NCBI GenBank assembly: GCA_014529385.2
Contig: CM043962.1
Location: forward strand, 53,463,905-53,527,904
DNA from: Adiantum capillus-veneris
Lineage: Eukaryota; Streptophyta; Polypodiopsida; Polypodiales; Pteridaceae
Length of the DNA stretch: 64,000 bases
Direction of reading: 5' to 3'
A model generated the notes under the pieces. That model was not told the DNA's origin, did no database searches, and saw nothing but the letters and a program-made list of their open reading frames with translations. Made by a program: the position numbers and the translations under genes. How positions within the stretch are numbered: position 1 is the stretch's first letter; each line of letters opens with the position of its first letter. Shown here piece by piece: positions 34,987 through 46,185 of the stretch.

Positions 34987-36202
34987 CAAGGATAAACAGA
35001 GGTTAAGAGGGGAATGTAGGAGAAGAATGTTTTTTTTTTCTTTTTTCCCCTATTGTTGCTTTTGTTTCTAAATTACTCTATTAAATTGATTTTATATTCT
35101 TACGTATTTATATATATAATAAGTTTCAGGATCAGCATGAGGCATACATGCGATTTCAGGTGTTCAACATCATGTACATGTCTGCGTGCCGATCAAACGA
35201 CTACGATTTTCAAGCAACGGTCATGAGGATCCTTGAGATATTGACCACTCCGCCACGTTTTTGAACCTAGCGAGAATGGTCTTGAGCTTGGTGGTCTCGA
35301 GGGAGTACTTTTACCATCAGGGGTGGAAGCTTAGGGAATTTGAATAATGATCTTCGCATCATCAAATGGTGCGAGGAGCTAAGGTTGGTCCATTACTATA
35401 CCTTTTGGCCAACCGATGTCAAAACAATGGTTGAAAATGGAAGCGCCAACCTCAATCGGTGGGTCTATGGCAAGGTCATTGCGGTCGTTCCGAAAGACCC
35501 AGTGGTTGTTATGGGAAGAACTAGCCACTTCTTGGGCAAGGGATGGATAGCAGGATTACCACAACTCCCCGCCACTTATCGATTATAGAAAATCCTCTGC
35601 GCTTCTTCCTAAAGAGTACCCAAGAATATCACGGCTTCAAATATACACCTGAGGATTAGGGTTACTATAACATTTTGTAGTAAGGCCATTTGTATTCTTA
35701 CATCAATGAAAGACGTTGATTTTTTTGAAAAGAAACTGACTCTTGATAAATAATTTACTCTTGAGCTTAATTGAGATTTGGTGATCCCTATATGCTTCAT
35801 GGTAGTAATTGATGCAACTAGTGCTATGGACAAAAAGCCTGTTAATGTGTATCTGTTGCAAATAATAAACTTAGTTGTTTTGTTCAAAAGAATTGATTGA
35901 ATGGTCGAGTCATTGACTAATTGTTGGTGAAAAGCCATGACTGGTTAAGTCATGTGAATGGATTAAGTTATGATTGGATAATCATGTGTTTGAGTTTGAT
36001 GGACTGGGTAAGTCATGATTAATTGAATCATGTGTTGAACTCTAAAGGACTAGATAATCCCAATACTTTAATGACTTAAGTTATTACAAGCAATGGTGTT
36101 AAAAATTTGCAGGAGAACCCTCAAATTACTCCTATAGTGGAGAATCCTCGGCACGATGCTTTATACACGTAAGTTCAAGAGAAGAAATTGTTGCTCAAAT
36201 AA
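34987..36202 (+). pseudogene. Gypsy leader and unassigned pre-gag frame
   Basis: From about 35128 a frame (HEAYMRFQVFNIMYMSACRS, then after stops LRIIKWCEELRLVHYYTFWP and RWVYGKVIAVVPKDPVVVMG up to 35588) looks protein-like. It precedes the gag gene of the element headed by LTR B. I cannot name it. 35600-36200 is non-coding AT-rich leader. The frame has at least three stops. Confidence 0.4.
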
Positions 36203-36985
36203 ATGCAACCACCTTCTTTTAAGGGCGAAGGCACCAATGTAGAAAAGGATGCAGAAGTCTCGATTGAAGCTATGGACAATTATTTCTCAGCTGCCAAGAC
36301 TGCACCTGCAAACCAAGAGATGCTGCGGATGTTCCGCTTTATGGGTGAAGACAAATTATGGTGGAAGCAACATTGCTGTGACATGAGAGTGTTAGAAAAT
36401 TCCCAGAATTGAAGGGAAATCAAGCAAGGAGTGAAGGAAAGATACTTACCCCCTACTCATGAGACGTTAAAGATGAACAAGTTCTTTAGCTTGAAGAAAT
36501 ATAGCCTATCCCTGGAAGATTATTACTCAAAGTTTGTAAATCTTAGGCGTTATGCACCACCAATGATGATAGAGCAACAAGAAGCTCGATTTTACCAAGG
36601 TTTAAGAGAACCAGTTAGCTCACAATTGGAAGCCATGAAACCTACCACTGCGCAAGATGCTTTATTACGAGACAAACCTTTGATGAAGGATCAAGGCATA
36701 AGGAGGAAAGTTGAACATAATCATAGTTCTAATGGTGCTAGACGACCAGTAAGATCTCCCAATAATGACAGGAAGCCACAAAGAGCCTATGCTGCAAATG
36801 TGCAAAACCCTTCAAGGTTGGATGTTCGATGCTTTGAGTGTGGAGAACTCGAACATTACCAGAACAAATATCCACACTTATCTATCAAAGCAACAGTAGC
36901 AACGATGGATGTGGATGTCCATGTGTATGCGTGTACTGCTTTCCACCTTCTAGGTCAAAACCAGATATATGTGCCAGAAGCATGA
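36203..36985 (+). pseudogene. Gypsy Gag with CCHC knuckle
   Basis: The capsid part reads PPSFKGEGTNVEKDAEVSIE, AMDNYFSAAKTAPANQEMLR, MFRFMGEDKLWWKQH. A stop at 36412 is followed in the same style by VKERYLPPTHETLKMNKFFS, LEDYYSKFVNLRRYAP and RFYQGLREPVSSQLEAMKP. The knuckle is CFECGELEHYQNKYP, in which the fourth ligand Cys is replaced by Tyr. Gag assembles virus-like particles and binds the RNA genome. It lies 1.2 kb after LTR B, as expected. The pol gene of this element is not found; at about 37000 the sequence changes to another element. Confidence 0.82.
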
Positions 36986-37164
36986 GGTGCAGTCACAGTA
37001 TATATAAATCTAGCATATCGATCAATAAACTATCAAGTGATACAATATCAATTGATAGATTATAAATTATTCAAAAATACCACGTATTTTATGATAATAC
37101 GCGAATAATGACGATTTATTCTCTATAAATTGCATTATTTGGTCGAATAAATGCAACGCAGGCT
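36986..37164. other. Spacer with TATA-like sequence
   Basis: AT-rich, including AGTATATATAAATC near 36998. It separates the gag of one gypsy from the pol of another. No ends could be defined. Confidence 0.4.
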
Positions 37165-38630
37165 ACCGCCATGAGATATGACAAAGAATATTTCATAGGT
37201 GCTTCAGTTGTGGTAGAGACAAATTGTTTACCATTGATAGGGATGATTGCAACTGCACTACTCCAAGCATTGCAATGTTGTGATGGATGGCATTCATTAA
37301 GTGTCTTAACCTAGAGTTTGTCACGTTGCAGGCAGAGATAACCTTGTAGCAGATATGTCATCAAGGGCTAGATATGAAGATGAAGAGGAGATGCTCACCA
37401 CCAGTGATGATGTGGGCTTAAAGTTCTACACCTCGTCTCATTTACATGCAAATTGCGGTACTCATGCTTGTTTTTTTGAATTATTTTCTGAAGAGATGTA
37501 TGATGGAGAATGGATTTTGATAGGCCGTTACCTCAGTACTCTTACCAAGAGGGATGGAATGATCAAGAGTACAAGAGGATAAGGAAAAAGTCTTATAGCT
37601 ACTTTTTAAAGGATGTTCCTCTGTGGAAGCAAACAAAGCATTCAAGAGGGGTACCACAAAAGGTTTTTTGTGATAAAGCAACTCAACAGTAGGTGATTAA
37701 AGAGTTTCATGAAAGCTTATGGGCTAGACACAGAGGGGTATGGGAACCTTTTTTCAAAATCAAGGAACACTACTAGTGTAAGGGAATGTACAAAGATGTT
37801 GCTCAATTTGTGGAGACTTTCTTAGTATGCTAGCAGTATTCTAATGTACGGCATTGAGATGGATTACATTCTACTTATCCACTAACTATGCATTACAAGT
37901 GGGTAGTAGATTTGATTACAATGCCAATTGGTGTTTAGGTATATTGTTCTTGCTAGAGAAGACCTCACTAATCAGGTTGAAGGAAGATCTTTGTGTACAA
38001 AGGCTACAAGTTCTATTTGCAAATTATTTCTTGAAGATGTAATTTCCATGTATGGTTGTGTTGGTAAAATCACTGTTGATAGAGGAGAGCTGGATGCAGA
38101 TGAAGCTCATGAGTTCTTTGCTCATTTGGGCATCAAATTTTCTCTTACTACGGCATACAATCCAGAAGGTAACGGGAAAAGTGAAAGGGGGCATCCACCT
38201 ATTGTTAAGGCTTTAGCAAAAGCATGCCAAGGACATATTGGTGATTGGCATAAGCTTCAACTTTTGCTTTATGGGTTGATCGCACTCACATAGTTCAATA
38301 ATAGGTTATATGAAATTTGGATTGATGCATGTGCACAAACTCATTATGCCTACAGAGGAGGTAGTTATGTCTTGGACTATAATGCCATGGAAAGTAGATA
38401 TGTCTACAGAATATTTTCTTGCTTTACGTATTTTCCAACGTGAGAGGCATCAATAAGATATTGATCATGCCAAAGAAAAACTGAAGGAGGCAAGGTTGAA
38501 GAATAAAGCATCGTTTGATGAGAAGCATAGACTATGGCCATATGCTATCAAAGATGGAGATGGGGCACTTGTTTATGATAGTAGCTTGGAAAACCAATAC
38601 TCTGCTATGAAAAAGATGGTCAAACAGATT
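37165..38630 (+). pseudogene. Gypsy RNase H tail and integrase (moss/fungus-like family)
   Basis: Frames read FIGASVVVETNCLPLIGMIA and DNLVADMSSRARYEDEEEML (RNase H end), then the integrase zinc region with many stops (37560-37860). The core follows: LAREDLTNQVEGRSLCTKAT, CVGKITVDRGELDADEAHEF (second Asp), FSLTTAYNPEGNGKSERGHP (catalytic Glu), KALAKACQGHIGDWHKLQLL. Finally comes a tail KNKASFDEKHRLWP with GALVYDSSLENQYSAMKK. Motif forms suggest the same broad family as the 28.8-30.1 kb fragment, on the opposite strand. It stops abruptly at about 38630, where CACTA sequence begins. Confidence 0.85.
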
Positions 38631-38644
38631 GTACCCCTCCACCG

Positions 38645-39200
38645 GCATGTACTCTCTATGAATTGCCTCGACGATGTAATTCTTTCTTTCATCGTCGAGG
38701 TTATCCCAAACCTCCATCACAGAGTGACCAAACTAAACTGTATAGAGCTGTCAATCCTCTGTCGCCTGGCCTTTCTGACCCTATCCGCCACAATAGCCCC
38801 ATCCTTGCTCTTGTACACCTTGCTAGGATCATGCTTGTGTGATCCCCAAGGTGTACTTGGTGTGCCAATTGGTGAAATATCCACTAAAGAGAGTGGGGGG
38901 CGCTCTCTCGGTGGCGTGGATGCATTGGTAGAACCACTACCACAGCAACCACCGCCTTCGGAACGATGCCTACCTCGTCTCGAGGATGAGCCACCCATCG
39001 GTCTTGGGGCACACTAGTCCTAGGCATAGGGGGCACACTAGTCCTAGGGGTAGGGGAAAAACTCGATTGAGGTGTGGGCACGGTCGGTGTAGGGACCACG
39101 CTAGTCCTAGGCATAGGGTCGATCGTAGTAGGTCTAAAGGAACCTGCTGTCCAAAGGTTCTGTGCCATCTCTATCTACTCTGGTGTGAACTATGTCAAAA
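38645..39200 (-). pseudogene. CACTA second ORF (Pro/Ser/Thr-rich; remnant)
   Basis: On the minus strand, downstream of the TNP2 part, frames give PTPRTSVPPMPRTSVP (short repeats from a DNA minisatellite), then STPWGSHKHDPSKVYKSKDG and VADRVRKARRQRIDSS. After a shift they give MEVWDNLDDERKNYIVEAIH and REYMPVEG. CACTA elements often carry a second product that binds subterminal repeats; whether this is that protein is inference from position. Frameshifted, and truncated at the left junction. Confidence 0.5.
38666..38700. repeat. 11-bp perfect hairpin
   Basis: CCTCGACGATG (38666-38676) and CATCGTCGAGG (38690-38700) pair around a 13-base T-rich loop. It lies in the CACTA coding remnant and could be accidental. 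Confidence 0.7.
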
Positions 39201-39361
39201 AGAGACTCATCTGCTCACCTGAGATCCCGGTCGGAGTTCCGGATATCTTCACTTGTTGCTCTTCTGCATGACTCAAAACCCATGGTCCTTTTGGTATAGC
39301 AAAATTCCCATTGGGTCTAAATCGAGGTCACATCTCTGGCATTCGACCCACAGCCTGCACG

Positions 39362-39735
39362 TCATCTCTTTGGGCCTTGTTCTCCCTTTTTCCATATGAT
39401 ATCCCCCACATTCTTGAAGATGTGCATTGGGTCGAGCAAATGATTAATCAACAGGTCACTCCAGTATGGGAGTTCATGGAAAATAGAAAGTCTTTTCATT
39501 CCAGGTGGCATGAAATATCCCTTCTCCAGCCACATGTTTTTCCAACCGCCCGCTTTTAGTGGATGCATGTCATGTTTGCATATGTTTGGTCCACGTAGAT
39601 TATGTCCTTTAGGCAAAACTCTACCATGTTCCTGGTAAACTGTCTTGCTCAAATGCTTAGAGCGGTGGAAGCCAGGTTGAGGACCACATTTTGGACATGC
39701 ATGATTGCCCGAGTAACTCAAGCATGAAACATCAC
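39362..39735 (-). pseudogene. CACTA TNP2 transposase, middle exon
   Basis: The minus-strand frame reads YSGNHACPKCGPQPGFHRSK (zinc-type Cys pair), YQEHGRVLPKGHNLRG, MPPGMKRLSIFHELPYWSDL and INHLLDPMHIFKNVGDIIWK. The last segment corresponds to the conserved LPYWxxLxxxHxxDxMHxxKN box of TNP2 transposases, including the acidic catalytic-region residue. It follows an intron now occupied by the copia element; an acceptor-like TTTCATGCTTGAG lies just upstream. TNP2 cuts and rejoins the transposon ends. Confidence 0.82.
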
Positions 39736-39789
39736 AAAATTAAAATATTAAAGCGTTGGCATAGCGAGAAATAACTTGTGTGTGAGGGT

Positions 39790-40017
39790 TGTTACCATAT
39801 ACATGTGGTAGTGATGTGTGTGAACACACTAGGACCGCCGGGGCATTTTTTTCCTCTTTAGAAGGTTTTTTTCCCCCGAGCACTGCATATACGCCCATCA
39901 CTCTAGGGCTATCTATATTTCCATTTCACACTAAGTAATACACTCTCTATTGTGTTCCTTGAGATTCCTTGTTCTTCTCCAAGCTGTGTGAATTTCTCTA
40001 CAACCCTAATTCTAACA
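39790..40017 (+). repeat. Copia 5' LTR
   Basis: TGTTACC...TCTAACA, 228 bp. Weak TATA-like text (CTATCTATATTTCC) is near 39908. Confidence 0.92.
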
Positions 40018-40019
40018 AT

Positions 40020-40031
40020 TGGTATCAGAGC
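40020..40031 (+). other. Copia primer-binding site
   Basis: TGGTATCAGAGC, complementary to initiator tRNA-Met, starts two bases after the LTR. Confidence 0.93.
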
Positions 40032-40378
40032 AGGTTGCATCCTCCCGGGCTCAATCGCCAGCAGCTCCAGCACACACCTGCTCACTTTCTTTGATTTTTT
40101 TAGCTTTGGCAAGCGTTCGTAGATCTACAAAAATTTCGGTAAAGCTCGTAGAGCTAAGTCTACTCATATTACTGGTTCGGGCTCATTCGCCCTCCGTTTC
40201 TGCTACAGGCAGTACTGCACACGCTATTTCATCATTTTGTGCAAAATTTTTGTCAGTGTTGTTTTTTGCATAACAAGTGCCTTACAGTCTTCTACGGTTT
40301 GTGCTATATAGCACGTGTTTTTCCTTCTTAGTGTCTCCTCTTTTCGGGCAGTTTTCACATCAGATGAACAATTTACCA

Positions 40379-41252
40379 TGGCTGACAACAACACAGATGT
40401 GTTCAAGATGTTTGTGTTGCTGAGGACAGATTGGATGGGACAATTACCCTATGTGGGCTTACATGATGAAACATGTTCTTGTGTCAAAGGGCGTCTAGAA
40501 TATTGTGTAGGGCATTGATGTATGTCCTGGTTTTGAGGATGGAGGCGATGTTGAGGATGTTGCAGGTCTTACTGCAAGAATTGCTACTATTTTTGGCTAT
40601 GGCAGAACTATCTGGTTGGGATATAAAGGATGTGCAGGCTCATGCATTGATTGTGTTGTCTGTGAAGTTCACCATTGTTCCTCATATTCATTCAGCAAAA
40701 TTTGCAAAACAGGCTTGGGATATTTGGGCAAGTCGCAATGAGGCTAAAATTGCTTTGCTGCGTAAAGAACTAGAGTCAAAGATTATGCATGAGGAAGATG
40801 ATATGGACACTTTCCTTGCTGGTGTCAAGGATATCAATGAGCAAATTATTTCTATAGGTGAAGTCATTTCAGACAGTTCCCTTGTGCAGACTATTCTTGA
40901 TGCCTTACCACATTCTTACCAGACTTTTTCTAGTACTTGAAGACTTATGACCCAAGGAAATCTTGAAGCTGTCAACCTTGATGCATTATGCACATTGTTG
41001 TTGCAAGAGTCACTTTCCAGAAAAAACAAGACTAGACAGCGTGTAGTTGAACAGTTTTTTATTGCTTCTCAAATAAAAGGGTGGTAGCAGTAATGTAGCC
41101 ACTTCTTATGGTTCTGTTGCAAGTGGCAAAACTTCTGTTCCCAATGCTTCTACTGGCAGCACTTCGTCTGGCAATTGTGGTGATAAAGGCAAAAAGAAGA
41201 TGCGTTTCCATTATTGTAAAGCTAATGATCACTTGATCAAGTAGTGTCCTAA
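40379..41252 (+). pseudogene. Copia Gag
   Basis: The frame begins MADNNTDVFKMFVLLRTDWM; after a shift it continues with LSGWDIKDVQAHALIVLSVK, FAKQAWDIWASRNEAKIALL, MDTFLAGVKDINEQIISIGE and DSSLVQTILDALPHSYQTF, typical of the UBN2-type copia capsid. The knuckle CHYCKANDHLIK, then a stop, then CPKL follows at 41205-41252 (C-x2-C-x4-H-x4-C pattern). Stops at about 40515, 40940 and 41242 make it inactive. Gag would form the particle in the cytoplasm. Confidence 0.85.
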
Positions 41253-41253
41253 G

Positions 41254-42705
41254 TTGAAGGCCAAAGAGGCTAAGAAGAAAGAGAGTGGTTCCACTTCAAA
41301 TGCATCCATTGTTGAGTCATTTGTGAAAGGAGACTATGATCCTGATGTTGATGTAGAATGGGCTTTTAGTGCAGAGTGCACTTACAATCCTGTTGTCCAT
41401 GATGCATGCATGTTAGTTGTTGCTGCAAACTCACATGTGTGGTATTTCGACAGTGGTGCTAGAAAGCACATTACCTCACATCATGAATTTTTTACCTCTC
41501 TCAAGTCTGTCCCTCATGGGAATTCAGTCACTTTTGCCAACAATGCCTCTTATCCGGTTCAATGAGTTGGAAAGATTGTGCTTACTGCTGCAAATGGAAG
41601 TTCTTTCACACTTGTTGATGCACTTTATGTACCTGGGATCAAGAAGAATCTTTTGTCTGTATCTGCACTTCCTAGACTTTGACTTGTAGTCAAATTTGTG
41701 GACGACAGATGTACAATTCATGATCTCACTTTTGGTGATGAAATTGTTTCATATGGGCTTTTGTGTTGTGGGTTGTATAAGCTCACTTTGTATGACAAGT
41801 GTGGACAACATTTTGCAAATGCAGTTACAGATTCAAGGGCTATTTCAAATGCAAAACTTTGGCATGCACGTTTTGGTCATGTGAATTTTGCCAGTTTGCT
41901 GCGTTTGTAGAAATCTAATATGGTTTCTTCTTTGCCGCCTCTTGAAGAACCTGTCAAACATGCTTGTGAAGGTTTTATTTTGGGTAAGATGCAGTGTTCG
42001 AAGTTTCCAAAGGATGGTTTAGTTAGGGCCACATGTAGGTTGCAGCTTGTGCATAGTGATGTTTGTGGGCCCATGAAAACTCCTTCCTTGGGCAATTACC
42101 TTTACTTCGTTACTTTCATTGATGATTACTCCAGGCATGCATGGGTATTTCCGCTTAAAGCGAAGTCCGAAGTTTTTATGTGCTTCAAACAATTTCTGGC
42201 TATGGCTGAAAATGTATCGATATATACTATGGGCACCCTCCATTTTGATCGAGGGGGGAAGTATATATCTCATGAATTTAATGCATTTCTGACTAGTCGT
42301 GAGATAAAACACCAATGTACAGGGCCTTATACACCTCAGAAAAATGGTGTTACTGAGAGAAAAACAAATCACTTATGGAAATGGCACGATGTATGGTCAA
42401 AAGTCAAGCTTTGCCACATTCTTTTTGTCTTGAGGCCATTATGTGTGCCAGTTATGTACTTAATAGGTGTCCTACGAAATCTTTGTAGTCTATTAGTCCA
42501 TATGAAGCATGGCATGATAGAAAGCCTTCTATTGAGCACATGCGTGTTTTTGGTTGTTTGGCGTATGCTTTGGTGCCACAAACACAGTGCAAAAAATTGG
42601 ATGATAAGGTTTTCAAATGTATTTTTGTTGGTTATACTACTGAAAGAAAAGGTTAAAGGTTGTATCATCCACAAACAAAGCGTATTGTGGTTTCATGGAA
42701 TGTAG
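41254..42705 (+). pseudogene. Copia protease and integrase
   Basis: Protease: SHVWYFDSGARKHITSH (active-site DSG intact; the usual T is R). The GAG-pre-integrase region LWHARFGHVNFASLLRL is followed by a zinc-type stretch with a missing first Cys (HACEGFILGKMQ). The core is LVHSDVCGPMKTPSLGNYLY (first Asp), VTFIDDYSRHAWVFPLK, GTLHFDRGGKYISHEFNAFL (second Asp in a changed RSDRGGE box), CTGPYTPQKNGVTERK (catalytic Glu). Downstream helices are frameshifted. The integrase places copia cDNA. It is broken at 41565, 41910 and about 42375. Confidence 0.88.
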
Positions 42706-43795
42706 TGTTTGTGGAAGATTCTGTTCAGCCCTTGCTGTCATGTACTAGAGACAATAATGTAAGCTCACAGGACATTTATGACCCTTTGTTGCCTCTTTTT
42801 AGTGGTGGAAATACGAATGTAAATTCCAACAAGGCAAATGTACAGCCTATGGGGGTTTCTAAAAATGTTATAGATCAGCCTATTACTGATGCAGATGTAC
42901 ATGATGAACTTGATGAGGAAAGGGCTGAAAATGAGCAGGCTAGAGGTATGCCCAAATGGCTGATGTATACATTGCGTGACATAGAATGGATGCACCTTTA
43001 TCGAGTCGTACTCGTTCAGGCTCTCGCCATGCATCTTATGCATCAAATTGTTATGCTTTGTTTGTGACTAACTTACATGATGTTGGGGAACCTCTATCTT
43101 TTAATGAAGCGTAGAATTCAAAAAATTGGATGGATGCCATGCAATCAGAATATGATGCACTTATAGAAAATGACACATGGATTTTATGTGATTTGCCTCC
43201 TGGCAAAAAGGCCATTGGTACAAAGTGGGCTTACAAATTGAAATGCAAGCCAGATGGTGAGATGGATTGCCATAAGGATCGACTTGTTGCAAAGGGTTAT
43301 GCACAGCAAAAGGGCATAGATTATGAAGAGAATTTTGCTTCCACTTGTCGTATGACTACTGTGTTTTCTATGTGCATTGGCAGATCATTTTGGTTGGGAT
43401 GTACATCAATCATACATTGTTACTTCTTTCTTTAATGGTGACATATTTGAGGAAGTTTATGTAACACAGCCTCGCAGTTTTGTCAAGAAAGGACAAGTAG
43501 ACAAAGTGTGCAGATGTAAGAAGGCTTTGTATGGGTTGAAGCAATCTCCTCGTGCTTGATATGAGAAATCTGACACTCATTTGGTCAAACAAGGCTTTCA
43601 TAACAGTCCAACAGAAAGCACATCGTATGTAAAGCATGAGGGTGATGTACTTCTCATCGTTCTTTATGTCGATGATTTGCTGATCACTCAACCAAATGAG
43701 AGACATATTGCTGAATTTAAGGCTGATTTGAATACTACTTTCAAGATGAAAGATTTGGGGTTGTTGCATCATTTTGGGTATACAATTTAAGCAAT
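42706..43795 (+). pseudogene. Copia reverse transcriptase
   Basis: After an acidic linker (42800-42950) the palm reads MDAMQSEYDALIENDTWILC, DLPPGKKAIGTKWAYKLKCK, PDGEMDCHKDRLVAKGYAQQ and KGIDYEENFA. After a shift it reads DHFGWDVHQSYIVTSFFNGD, IFEEVYVTQPRSFVKKGQVD, KALYGLKQSPRA (stop in place of W), VLLIVLYVDDLLITQPNERH (catalytic YVDD intact) and DLNTTFKMKDLGLLHHFG. Typical copia reverse transcriptase; stops and shifts at 43350, 43559 and 43790. Confidence 0.92.
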
Positions 43796-44313
43796 GTGAT
43801 GGTGGTATTGTCTTGTGTCAAAAAAGTTACACAGACATTGCTATGTAAGTTTGGACTTGAGAATTGCAAACCTATTGCCACTCCCACGGAAACAGGTTTA
43901 AAGTTGAGTCTACATGATGGTGGTGGTCTTGTTGATGTCACTCTTTACCAAACTGATGTTGGGTGCCTCATTTATGTATGCAACACAAGGCCGAATATTC
44001 AGTTGGCAGTCTCACAGGTCAGCAGATTTATGCATAGACAAGGGTCTAAGCATTGGTAGGCTTTCAAGAGGATTTTTTGCTACCTTAGTGGCACTTTACA
44101 TCTTGGCTTGTTTTATCCGAAGGGGGATCATTGCCACCAGACTTACATGCTTTTTTGAACTCAAATTGGGCTGGTTGTTTTGACACGCGAGCGTCCACAA
44201 GTGGTCTTTGTTTCATGCTTGGAGTTCATGTATATCATGGTTGAGCAAGAAGCAACCTACTAGGGCCAGTTCAAGTTGTGAGGCTGAGTACAGGGCAGTC
44301 TTCACAGCTACGG
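43796..44313 (+). pseudogene. Copia RNase H, first part
   Basis: Reads KFGLENCKPIATPTETGLKL, GGLVDVTLYQTDVGCLIYVC, NTRPNIQLAVSQVSRFMHRQ. With shifts this leads to GTLHLGLFYPKG and CEAEYRAVFTAT at 44277-44310. There the frame is cut inside the codons for the conserved EYRA box by the gag-only element. It resumes at 49358. Confidence 0.88.
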
Positions 44314-45599
44314 TGTCGTGCAGCTCCGCTTCCATGATGCGAGAAAGAGCAAAGAAATGCAAGCTAAGCTTCTTTTAAGCCTACACATTTAGTGAGAAGT
44401 GATCACGGCTTGTTAACAGGCCAAGTTTAATGATTAATGTATGCCAGATGTGGCTTAAAAGGGTTAACAGATGCCTTAATGATGCTAAAAAGGAGTATGC
44501 TTGAATTGAGCACAGATGGAAGATTATGATCCAAAATTGTAGTGATTGAAGTGCTCTACTGGCCTCTCTTTACAGCTCATCGATTGGAGCTACGGTGAAG
44601 AAGTTATGGCAGTTTGAAGTTTAAGTTGATTGCAGATCTGTACCGGATTGGGCAACTGCAGCTGAGGGGACAGAAATGAAATGAATGCATGGGCTTGAAG
44701 TGCTCACTTTTGTGGAGTGTGTGGGTCTTTTCAAATCAGCGATCCGAGTTCCAATCGCCAAGATATTGGCCGTTAAAGATTCATCGGGGGCCGGTTCCAT
44801 ACTGGTCAGGTCGACTCGATTGGTTTCTCACCTGGGAGTTTCCTCTTTAGTCCAAGTTTTGGAATGCAATGATTACGGGAAAATGCTAACACACTGTGGC
44901 CTGCTGAATGTGGTGCTTGGCAGTGCTTTAATCGATATGTATGCCAAATTTGGTGCCTACTGCATTGCCTTGGCCGGCATGTACCCCAATGTGGCCGCCC
45001 AATGAAGGAAGATGTACAGCTTGGCAATGCCTTAGTCGATATGTATGCCAAATGGGGTTCCCTTTAAGGGCCACCCACCCAAGCTAAAGCAAAGGCCGGC
45101 CAAGGGCTAGTGGCTGTCCAACAAATTATAGGCTGCCCGCCCAGTGGGTAAAAGAGGGCTTTAGTGTGGAAGGAGGGAAATAAAAGAAAAAAAACATGGT
45201 GTGAAGGGAAGCAGTAGGCAGCGAACTGGGCAGGAGAAGAGGAAGTCGCGATGGCCGGGTCGAGCATTGGATGAGGTCGCCATAGAGAACAAAAGCAAAG
45301 AGCATGCCAAGGCACTCTGTTTCGGCACCTGCAAGGTCACAAGTCCGATGTCGTTAACGGCCCGGGTAATTGTAATGGGAGCCTAAACTCCTTGATTTCA
45401 GTGAACCTTAGTGTCGGTGTTGTTAATAGCCCGACTTGGCTATTGCCAGCAGAATGTACTCAGAGCTTAAATTGATTGATTGAAGGTTACGGTGATTGGC
45501 AGAGCCTTTTTCACCTGTTGTTCTTGTTCTCTTGACACCTCCCACATCCAGAGGCCCGACGCCTACCCAACTCACGTTTCAAACACATATCCCCCGACA
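44314..45599 (+). repeat. 5' LTR of the gag-only element, with PPR-like sequence
   Basis: 1,286 bp. At 44910-44960 it encodes VVLGSALIDMYAKFGA and at 45010-45065 EDVQLGNALVDMYAKWG. The two LGxAL starts are 104 bp apart, one base short of the 35-codon PPR period. A PPR-like leader precedes them on the same strand. The LTR also has an ATTGATTGAAGG terminus region shared with LTR 2. Confidence 0.85.
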
Positions 45600-45657
45600 T
45601 CTTTGATCAACCCGACGAGAAACGAGCCGGGGTGGGAAGTAAATATGGAGATTCTAG

Positions 45658-46185
45658 AGCAGTGCTCATGGATTTGATAAAAATCTACCAGTTACAGATT
45701 TGCCAAAAATAATGGAATTAGTTCAGGGATGTCTACAGGAAGCGAAAGCCATGCAGGTAAAAAAGCAAATTAATGATGTTGTAGAGCAAGCACTTGATGC
45801 TGTATGGGAGCAGTATCCTAACTTTCAGGGATATGATCCAGAAGGTTTTATTGCATGTTATGAATTTGAGATGAAGAGCCAAAATGTTCCAGAAAATCGA
45901 ATGATTGTAGCTTTGGAGGAGGTTGTAAATTCGGATTTTAAAAAGCAGGTTCAAGAACTGGGAGAAGCATATCCCACACGATGGGACTATTTTGCAGAGG
46001 AATTTATTAACGAAAGCTCAAGGACTCTAGGTCTGGAAATAAAAGAGATTACTGAACGAAGCCAGGTTGTCTTCAGTAAAGGTGAAGGAGATCAGATGCA
46101 GTTCCTCAACTATGATGAATTCTGGGAGCATATTTCTGCAAGAAGTAAAGCCAAAGAAAATGCTGAGCTGGAAGTAGTGGATTGA
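45658..46185 (+). CDS. Gag-like protein of the non-autonomous element
   Basis: An open frame with ATG at 45712 encodes about 157 residues and is free of lesions (the frame is open from 45658). It contains QLNDVV-like helical text and then NFQGYDPEGFIACYEFEMKS, NVPENRMIVALEEVVNSDFK, KQVQELGEAYPTRWDYFAEE and FINESSRTLGLEIKE. The pattern (aromatic helix, N-V-P, a VV/EL helix, W-x-x-F-x-x-x-F) resembles the capsid region of gypsy-type Gag, but no CCHC knuckle follows. The protein would assemble particles that package the element RNA. It is the only intact protein-length frame in its element, which suggests recent selection or youth. Homology is judged by eye only. Confidence 0.5.
   Translation, partial: SSAHGFDKNLPVTDLPKIMELVQGCLQEAKAMQVKKQINDVVEQALDAVWEQYPNFQGYDPEGFIACYEFEMKSQNVPENRMIVALEEVVNSDFKKQVQELGEAYPTRWDYFAEEFINESSRTLGLEIKEITERSQVVFSKGEGDQMQFLNYDEFWEHISARSKAKENAELEVVD

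Noticed and set aside
36998-37012. Promoter of a host gene (AGTATATATAAATC)
   Set aside because: No gene follows; the sequence is AT-rich between two retroelement fragments.
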